Below are positions 58,522 through 64,000 of a DNA stretch of 64,000 nucleotides, one piece after another. Each line of letters opens with the position of its first letter. Within the stretch, counting starts at the first letter, position 1. The stretch is from Candidatus Competibacteraceae bacterium (lineage in GTDB: Bacteria; Pseudomonadota; Gammaproteobacteria; Competibacterales; Competibacteraceae): the NCBI GenBank assembly GCA_016699715.1, contig CP065007.1:496001-560000 (forward strand). Direction: 5' to 3'. Made by a program: the position numbers and the translations under genes. Under the pieces are notes generated by a model. It was not told the DNA's origin. It made no database searches and was given only the letters and a program-made list of their open reading frames with translations.

Positions 58522-59639
58522 GTTCCCAAATAAATTTCATAACCTATTGAACAGCATAGTTATTTTTAAGGTTACACAAGCCGGCAACCAATAAAATAAC
58601 CTGATCGGCCATATTATGGAAATGGTTTCGGAATCTATTCGTAAGAATCTGAAAAATTTTTAGGTCGCCAATCAAATGTTCCACTCCGACACGAACGCGA
58701 CTGATCGCTCGATTTTCTCTCTTTTGCTGAGGAGTTAATGCAGAGCATTGATTGGCTTTCGACCGGCGAGGCTTTTTATGAGGAATATAAATTTTATGGA
58801 ACGAGGGATAGTGATCTTTGATCCCTTGATAGCCCAAATCAACCCAAGCTTCCACGGTGGAGAGACCCGGCTGCTGAGGATCTAATTCCTCTTTCAATAA
58901 CGCGTAGTCATGCCGGCTACCGGCCACTGTTGGGCCAACAACTGGAATGCCTTTATTGCTGTCCCCGATCACCGTGTTTTTCAGAGTATGGTGGCGTTTC
59001 TTGCCACTAAAATAATGTTTTTGTTTACGCGCATGGTGGGGGCGGCAACAAGGCCTTTCTGTCGCATCAATAATAATCTTCTGATGATTATCAATAGGTT
59101 GCTTATCAGTATTGGCGGGCTTAAAATGGCGATGCGGTAAGATATGCAAGCGTTTTTCAGCCTGCTTTAAAATAGGCATAAATTTAACAAAATTTTCTTG
59201 GGCTTTGGCTGGACTCAGGTCAAACAAGCAACCCAGCACATCAAATGTCGGATAGTTTTTGAGATAAAACAGGATAAAAAAGAGTTTTAAATCGGGTGAG
59301 GATAATGCACCTTTCCGACCGCCACCCGGCTTTCTTTGACGTTGCAAGCGGTGTTTTTGGTAACGCTGTTGTTGGGCCAACTGCAAACACTTTGCAAACT
59401 CAGGTAGAATAAGGTCAAATTCTTTCTGAGAGAGTCCAGTACAGGCTCTAAATTGTCTTTCATTGCGGACTGTCATCAATTTAAATTTTCGCATGGCGGT
59501 TCTCCTAATAATTCTACCCTCATTGAACAAAATGGGGGCTAATTTAAAAAAATCAACTCTAACTTATTGATTAAATAAAATAATTTTTTATAACTAAATC
59601 GTAACAGGTTGAAAATATTCAAGATAATTATTTGGGGAC
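58522..59639 (-). mobile_element. IS5-family insertion sequence
   Basis: Inverted ends GTTCCCAAATAA (58522-58533) and TTATTTGGGGAC (59628-59639) enclose one transposase gene, about 1.1 kb. The ends match at 11 of 12 bases. No clear target duplication was seen. The remnant at 57843 is a diverged relative. Confidence 0.75.
58544..59494 (-). CDS. IS5-family transposase (DDE_Tnp_4 type)
   Basis: The ATG at 59494 with AGGAG 7 bp upstream gives 316 residues. An N-terminal helix-turn-helix (LSQKEFDLILPEFAKCLQLA, KPGGGRKGALSSPDLKLFFI) is followed by the DDE domain: IIIDATERPC (Asp), WVDLGYQGIKD (Asp) and VGVEHLIGDLKIF (Glu), and SGKKRHHTLKN. The frame is complete, so it may be active. Base composition is lower in GC than the core genes. 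Confidence 0.88.
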   Translation of the reverse strand: MRKFKLMTVRNERQFRACTGLSQKEFDLILPEFAKCLQLAQQQRYQKHRLQRQRKPGGGRKGALSSPDLKLFFILFYLKNYPTFDVLGCLFDLSPAKAQENFVKFMPILKQAEKRLHILPHRHFKPANTDKQPIDNHQKIIIDATERPCCRPHHARKQKHYFSGKKRHHTLKNTVIGDSNKGIPVVGPTVAGSRHDYALLKEELDPQQPGLSTVEAWVDLGYQGIKDHYPSFHKIYIPHKKPRRSKANQCSALTPQQKRENRAISRVRVGVEHLIGDLKIFQILTNRFRNHFHNMADQVILLVAGLCNLKNNYAVQ

Positions 59640-59726
59640 TTCTCTATTGTTTCCATGAACCTAAAGCCCGGACAGTTGATCGGACTTCGAGTCCGCATCG
59701 TGCAAGGTTGGGATGAGGAACGCATC

Positions 59727-60713
59727 ATGGTGAAAAAGCGGGTGGTGGACGCGGTTCAGGCCGTGTTGACGGGCGAATGTTGGGTCGGGATCGATGTGGC
59801 CAAGGCCCATCTTGATGTCGCGACCTGGCCGGCGAGAGAACGCGTGCAGGTCGCACGCGACGAAGCGGGCTTGGCCCAATTGGTGGCTTGGTTGCAGGCC
59901 CGGCCGCCGAATCTGATCGTGCTGGAAGCCACGGGTGGTTTGGAGACGCTGGTGGTGGGGGCGCTGGTGGAAGCGCACCTGCCGGCAGCCGTGATCAACC
60001 CGCGCCAAGCGCGGGATTTCGCCAAGGCCCTCGGGCGGCTGGCCAAGACCGATGCCCTGGATGCCGAGGTGCTGGCCCGCTTCGGCCAGGCCATCCGCCC
60101 GGACCCCCGTCCCTGGAAAGACGAGGACGCCCAAGAACTGACCGCCTTGATCCAGCGCCGGCGGCAGGTGGTGGACATGCTGACGGCGGAAAAAAACCGC
60201 TTGGCCAGCGCGCATCGCCACGTCCGACCCGACATCCAGGCCACCCTCGACTGGCTCGAACAGCGTCTCAAGGATCTCGATGGCGGCCTCCAGCGCCGCT
60301 TGCGGGAGCGTCCCGTCTGGCGCGAGCAGGACGACTGCTTGCAAAGCGTCCCCGGTGTCGGCCCGGTGACCTCCGCCACCCTGCTGGCCGCCTTGCCGGA
60401 GTTGGGAACCCTCAACCGCCGGCAGATCAGTGCGCTGGTCGGCGTCTGCCCGTTCAACCGCGATTCCGGCCAGAGCCGGGGTCGCCGGATGATCTTCGGC
60501 GGCCGGGCCGGGGTGCGGGCCGTGCTGTACATGGCCGCCGTCGCGGCCAGCCGCTGCAATCCGGTGATCAAAGCCTTCTACCAGCGCCTGCGTGACGCGG
60601 GCAAACCGGCCAAAGTCGCCCTGACCGCCTGCATGCGCAAGTTGTTGACGATCTTGAACGCCATGCTCAAGGCCAAGACCCCATGGCAGCCCCAGGCAGA
60701 GTGCAGGTCCTGA
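59727..60713 (+). CDS. IS110-family transposase
   Basis: The ATG at 59727 (GAGGA upstream) starts MVKKRVVDAVQAV; 328 residues. The N-terminal DEDD domain has WVGIDVAKAHLDV, NLIVLEATGGLE and AKTDALDAEVLARF; the C-terminal domain has SVPGVGPVTSATLLA with the conserved helix and GVCPFNRDSGQSRGRR. Complete and apparently intact. IS110 elements lack usual inverted repeats and use an RNA-guided (bridge RNA) recombination mechanism; the 87 bp between the IS5 end and this start may hold the 5' non-coding part. A terminator follows. Confidence 0.92.
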   Translation: MVKKRVVDAVQAVLTGECWVGIDVAKAHLDVATWPARERVQVARDEAGLAQLVAWLQARPPNLIVLEATGGLETLVVGALVEAHLPAAVINPRQARDFAKALGRLAKTDALDAEVLARFGQAIRPDPRPWKDEDAQELTALIQRRRQVVDMLTAEKNRLASAHRHVRPDIQATLDWLEQRLKDLDGGLQRRLRERPVWREQDDCLQSVPGVGPVTSATLLAALPELGTLNRRQISALVGVCPFNRDSGQSRGRRMIFGGRAGVRAVLYMAAVAASRCNPVIKAFYQRLRDAGKPAKVALTACMRKLLTILNAMLKAKTPWQPQAECRS

Positions 60714-60739
60714 AGTTTCAACACAGTTGCTCACCCCCG

Positions 60740-60770
60740 CCCCTCTCCCGCTTGCGGGCGAGGGGTTTTT
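60740..60770 (+). terminator. Rho-independent terminator after the IS110 transposase
   Basis: Stem CCCCTC-t-CCCGC / GCGGG-c-GAGGGG with a two-base TT loop and a T5 run. It lies 27 bp after the stop of the IS110 gene. Confidence 0.85.
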
Positions 60771-60857
60771 GTATGGCCTCTAAATCGCCTGTCCAAAACT
60801 CAGGGAAAATTGTAATACCAAACGCGTCTGGAAAACCAGTAGTTACTTTATGTTTTT

Positions 60858-62414
60858 GTAACTGCCCAGGTACCTGCCGAAAAAATGACTTGACAGGGTG
60901 GGCATGCATGAATAGTAACGTGCACCATGATCTCCGTGATGCCTCCACCCACCAGTGACACTGATCGTGAGATGGCTGCTGCCCGCCCGGCGGCGGCGGT
61001 GGAAATCGCGCGCCTGCGGGCTGAGAACGAGACGCTGCGCCAAACGGTTACCACCTTGATGGCACGGGTAGCGGAGTTGGAACGCCGTCTGGGGCTGAAC
61101 AGTGGCAACAGCGGAAAACCCCCATCCAGTGATGGGTTGAAGAAACCGCCACGGACCCAGAGTCTGCGCGAAGCCTCGGGCCGGCCACCCGGCGGGCAGA
61201 AGGGCCATCCCGGCAACACGCTGCGTCAAGTGGCCGAACCGGACGTCATTCTCGACCACTCCCCCAACATCTGCCCGAACTGCGATTCGACCCTGACCCC
61301 AGCCATGGCCACGGCGTACAGCGCCCGGCAGGTCTTTGACCTGCCGGAGCCACCCCCGCTGGTCGTGACCGAGCATCGCGCTCACACCAGCCGCTGTGGC
61401 CAGTGTGGTAAGGCGACACGGGCGGCGTTTCCCGAGGGGGTCACGGCGCCGGTGCAATACGGCGCGCGGATCACGGCCTTCGTGGTCTATCTGCTCCACG
61501 CCCAGTTCATTCCCGAGGATCGGTGGGTCGAACTGATGGCCGATCTGTTTGGGGTGAAACTGGCCGCCGCCACGATCGCACGGATGAGCACGAAGGCGGT
61601 CGAGCAGGTCCAAGGGTTCGTGGCGACGGTGGGCCAGCTCGTCAAGACCGCGGCGGTCCAGCATCTGGATGAAACCGGCTTTCGCCTCGGTGGCAAGACG
61701 CAATGGCGCCATGTGGCGGTGACCGCCTGGCTGAGCTTCTACCGCGTTTCCCCGAAGCGGGGCAGTCGGTGGGAAGGGATCATTGGCATGGTCGTCCATG
61801 ACCACTGGCAGCCCTACTACACCTTGAAGGGGGTGCTGCATGCCTTGTGCAATGCGCATCATCTGCGAGAACTCCAGGCCTTGATCAAGATCGAGCAGGA
61901 ACCTTGGGCGTTGCGGATGCAACGCCTGCTCCGTCGGGCCTGCCAAGCCACCCACCTGGCCCGCGAACGCGATGGGCCACTGAAACCCAGCCTCGTGCAT
62001 CGGTTCCAGCGTCGATACGACACCCTCGTTGCTGAAGGGCTCGCCTTTCATGAGGCCCAATCGCCACGGCCCGTCACCGGGCGTCGGGGTCGTCCACGGC
62101 GCCGCACCGGCCACCACCTGCTGCTCCGATTGAGGACCCGCAAGGACGACGTATTGCGTTTCCTGACCGATCCCCGCGTCCCCTTCACCAACAAGCTGGC
62201 CGAGCAAGCCGCCCGCATGATGAAGCTCAGACAGAAAATCTCCGGTGGCTTCCGCTCCGAACCGGGCGCCCGCGACTTCGCCGTCATCCGCTCCTTCATC
62301 GCCACCGCGAAAAAACAGGGTTGGAACATCATCGATACCCTGACCCAATCCCCAACGGTCCTCCTCAGCAAACTCCGTACGACCTGATCACTGACGAGGT
62401 ACCTGGGCAGTTAC
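60858..62414 (+). mobile_element. IS66-family insertion sequence with 8-bp target duplication
   Basis: Perfect inverted ends GTAACTGCCCAGGTACCT (60858-60875) and AGGTACCTGGGCAGTTAC (62397-62414). The flanking 8 bp ATGTTTTT occurs on both sides (60850-60857, 62415-62422). 1557 bp carrying one transposase; no TnpA/TnpB accessory ORFs. Confidence 0.93.
60927..62387 (+). CDS. IS66-family transposase
   Basis: A 486-residue protein (alternative start 12 bp later). An N-terminal leucine-zipper-like helix (EIARLRAENETLRQTVTTLM) is followed by NSGKPPSSDGLKKP and a zinc-binding region (ICPNCDSTLTP, TSRCGQCGKA). The DDE core has QHLDETGFRLG, GMVVHDHWQPYY and FTNKLAEQAARMMKLRQKISG. Complete. Confidence 0.93.
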   Translation: MISVMPPPTSDTDREMAAARPAAAVEIARLRAENETLRQTVTTLMARVAELERRLGLNSGNSGKPPSSDGLKKPPRTQSLREASGRPPGGQKGHPGNTLRQVAEPDVILDHSPNICPNCDSTLTPAMATAYSARQVFDLPEPPPLVVTEHRAHTSRCGQCGKATRAAFPEGVTAPVQYGARITAFVVYLLHAQFIPEDRWVELMADLFGVKLAAATIARMSTKAVEQVQGFVATVGQLVKTAAVQHLDETGFRLGGKTQWRHVAVTAWLSFYRVSPKRGSRWEGIIGMVVHDHWQPYYTLKGVLHALCNAHHLRELQALIKIEQEPWALRMQRLLRRACQATHLARERDGPLKPSLVHRFQRRYDTLVAEGLAFHEAQSPRPVTGRRGRPRRRTGHHLLLRLRTRKDDVLRFLTDPRVPFTNKLAEQAARMMKLRQKISGGFRSEPGARDFAVIRSFIATAKKQGWNIIDTLTQSPTVLLSKLRTT

Positions 62415-62427
62415 ATGTTTTTTTATT

Positions 62428-62456
62428 GGTTCTTCGAGGATTCTTGTGGAGATCGG
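62428..62456 (+). repeat. Truncated ISL3-type end next to the IS66 element
   Basis: GGTTCTTCGAGGATTCTTGT, followed by GGAGATCGG, repeats the terminus of the 175-bp element at 57971-58145. It begins 6 bp after the IS66 target duplication. No partner end is found in the window. Confidence 0.55.
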
Positions 62457-62628
62457 GGCTTAGCGCCTCAGTAACTCTTCACACCCCTCCCGGTAATGGC
62501 TAACTTCCCCTCGGGGAGTAGGTATGGAAAACTAGAGTCCAGCCCCACGATCAACCGCCATGCACCTCAGCCCACATAGCCTGCGCCAATGAGACCACGC
62601 CTACCTGGATTCGCTGGGGGAGGCCGAG

Positions 62629-64000
62629 GTGCGTGCGCTGTCGGGCAAGCTGCTGGACGATTTGAAGGAGGCGCTGGACCGGTTGAATCAAGGACCGGAC
62701 AACAGTTCGCGGCCGCCGAGCAGTCGGGCGCCGTGGGACCGACCGGGTGGCGGGCCGGAATCGGATGCCGCCGATGCGGCGGACGAGGAACCCGAGTCGG
62801 CGGAGGCGAAGCCGGAGTCAGCGGAACGGCCATCGGCCGAGGCGAAACCGGCGAAGGTCCCCGCGGCCCGCAAACCGGGCAAGCAACCGGGAGCGCCGGG
62901 GGTGGGCCGCACGCAGGTGTTCCAGGCGAATGCCGAACAGGCCCATTACCCCGACACCTGCGCCGGCTGTGGCCGGCCGCTGGACCCGGTGGGCGCGGTG
63001 GCCTACACCGGGTTTCAGGCGGTCGACCTGCACTGGGGCGATCCGGCGCGACCGGGGCTGACCGTGTGGGTGGTGGACCATCGCTATTACGAGGTGCCCT
63101 GCGCCTGTGGCCATCGGACCCGGGCGGTGGCCGGTCAAGGGGGGGTGGACCCGCTGCTGGCGGGGATCGAGTTGAGTGAATGGCGGCTGGTGGGGCCGGG
63201 GTTGGCGGCGCTGATCGTGGCACTGGCTTTCCGGTTCCGGCTGTCGCGGGCGCGGATTCGCGAATTCCTGGACGAGTGGCTGGGACTGAAGCTGAGTACC
63301 GGCACGATCCATCGGACGCTCCACGAAGCCGGCGCGGCCGTGGCGCCGGCGGAAGACGAACTCGTCCAGGCGGTTCTGGACAGCCATCTGCTGCACGCCG
63401 ACGAAACCTCCTGGCCCGAACACGGCCGGCCGCTGTGGCTGTGGGTGTTTGTCGCGGCGACCGCGACCCTGTACTACGTGGCCGGGCGCGGCAAGGAGCG
63501 GGTCGAGAACGTGCTGGACGGCTTTAGCGGCTGGCTGATGAGCGATGGCTGGATGGCCTACCGCAACCACCCGCGCCGGTTACGCTGTTGGGCGCACCTG
63601 ATTCGCAAGGCGCGGGGCTTGGCCGAGAGTGGCGACCGCGAGGCCCGTGTCTTTGGCCGGTTCGTGCTGGAGACCTTGGAGGCGCTGATGGCGGCGGTCT
63701 ACGCGGCCCGTGAAGGTCCGCCGCCGGTCGCGCCGCCGACCCAACACATGATGGTACTGGCCGCGTTGCGCGCGGCCTGCGAACGGCGCCAGGGTCACGC
63801 CCACGCCAAAACCCACGCCTTGGCGGTGGAGTTGCTCAACGACTGGGAAGCCATCTTCCAGGTGCTGAGTCATCCCGAACTGCCACTGACCAACAATGTA
63901 GCAGAGCGGGCACTACGCCATTGGGTGATCGCGCGCAAGATCAGTCACGGTACCCGCACCCCGGTGGGTTCGCGGGTCTTCGCTCTGCTCGCCAGCGTCA
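62629..64000 (+). CDS. Second IS66-family transposase, 3' part beyond the window
   Basis: In-frame sequence from 62593 follows a TGA, so the original start appears lost; the GTG at 62629 (GGGGGAGG upstream) could serve. The protein has an N-terminal helix, NSSRPPSSRAPWDRPGGGP, an Ala/Glu/Pro repeat, zinc-like CAGCGRPLDPVG, and the DDE core: LLHADETSWPEH, GWLMSDGWMAYRNHP, LTNNVAERALRHWVIARKIS. It runs off the right edge. It differs from the other IS66 copy in sequence and probable group. Confidence 0.88.
   Translation, partial: MRALSGKLLDDLKEALDRLNQGPDNSSRPPSSRAPWDRPGGGPESDAADAADEEPESAEAKPESAERPSAEAKPAKVPAARKPGKQPGAPGVGRTQVFQANAEQAHYPDTCAGCGRPLDPVGAVAYTGFQAVDLHWGDPARPGLTVWVVDHRYYEVPCACGHRTRAVAGQGGVDPLLAGIELSEWRLVGPGLAALIVALAFRFRLSRARIREFLDEWLGLKLSTGTIHRTLHEAGAAVAPAEDELVQAVLDSHLLHADETSWPEHGRPLWLWVFVAATATLYYVAGRGKERVENVLDGFSGWLMSDGWMAYRNHPRRLRCWAHLIRKARGLAESGDREARVFGRFVLETLEALMAAVYAAREGPPPVAPPTQHMMVLAALRAACERRQGHAHAKTHALAVELLNDWEAIFQVLSHPELPLTNNVAERALRHWVIARKISHGTRTPVGSRVFALLASV

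Noticed and set aside
60843..62348. 501-codon minus-strand frame over the IS66 transposase
   Set aside because: Shadow; the plus-strand frame has the IS66 zinc finger and DDE residues between perfect inverted ends.

Overview
The window is a GC-rich chromosome segment of a gammaproteobacterium. FadD and the PhoP/PhoQ-like proteins read as gammaproteobacterial, a polyhydroxyalkanoate (PHA)-system protein is present, and insertion-sequence (IS) load is heavy. A Competibacteraceae-like polyphosphate/glycogen-accumulating lineage would fit, but that is inference from gene content. No rRNA, tRNA or CRISPR array was seen.

Layout. 1-4.6 kb, minus strand: 5'-part of hisC, an EEP-family hydrolase, and a PepSY/response regulator/sensor kinase operon. 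4.8-8.5 kb, plus strand: an exported protein and two overlapping GTPase genes. 8.5-17.8 kb, plus strand: a lasso-peptide-like maturation set (McjB-type protease, arginine-methyltransferase-like protein with a PqqD-like tail, HPr-kinase-like protein, PqqD, nucleotidyltransferase, ABC exporter). It lacks any visible lasso cyclase and is interrupted by DUF29/DUF433 genes, an IS630 copy and a Uma2 gene. 18.3-24 kb: a FadD paralogue lacking conserved catalytic lysines, a PHA-system protein, and a 968-residue ExeA-type ATPase fused to two FHA domains. 24-27.4 kb, minus strand: a second PepSY/cytochrome b/two-component operon. 27.8-32.7 kb: an internally duplicated small protein, a phospholipid-methyltransferase-like gene, pta and a nicotinate phosphoribosyltransferase gene. 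33-40.3 kb, minus strand: a six-gene operon, mostly ATGA/GTGA-coupled, running from a copper P-type ATPase through two tiny membrane proteins and two sensor kinases to a FixJ-like regulator. 40.5-49 kb: gene remnants, a receiver protein with a membrane tail, a coiled-coil protein, galE, a thioesterase, a phosphopantetheinyl transferase, a nucleotidyltransferase/sugar-transferase fusion and a thiopurine methyltransferase.

49-57.6 kb, minus strand, holds DprE2-, DprE1- and UbiA/HAD-type genes next to two AT-rich multi-membrane proteins. One of these looks like the mycobacterial arabinosyltransferase AftB. Together they suggest polyprenyl-phosphate-linked arabinofuranose synthesis and transfer. 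57.6-64 kb is an IS graveyard (IS5, IS110, two IS66, ISL3- and IS3-type remnants), including a 175-bp non-autonomous element whose in-silico removal restores the reading frame of the transposase remnant it sits in.
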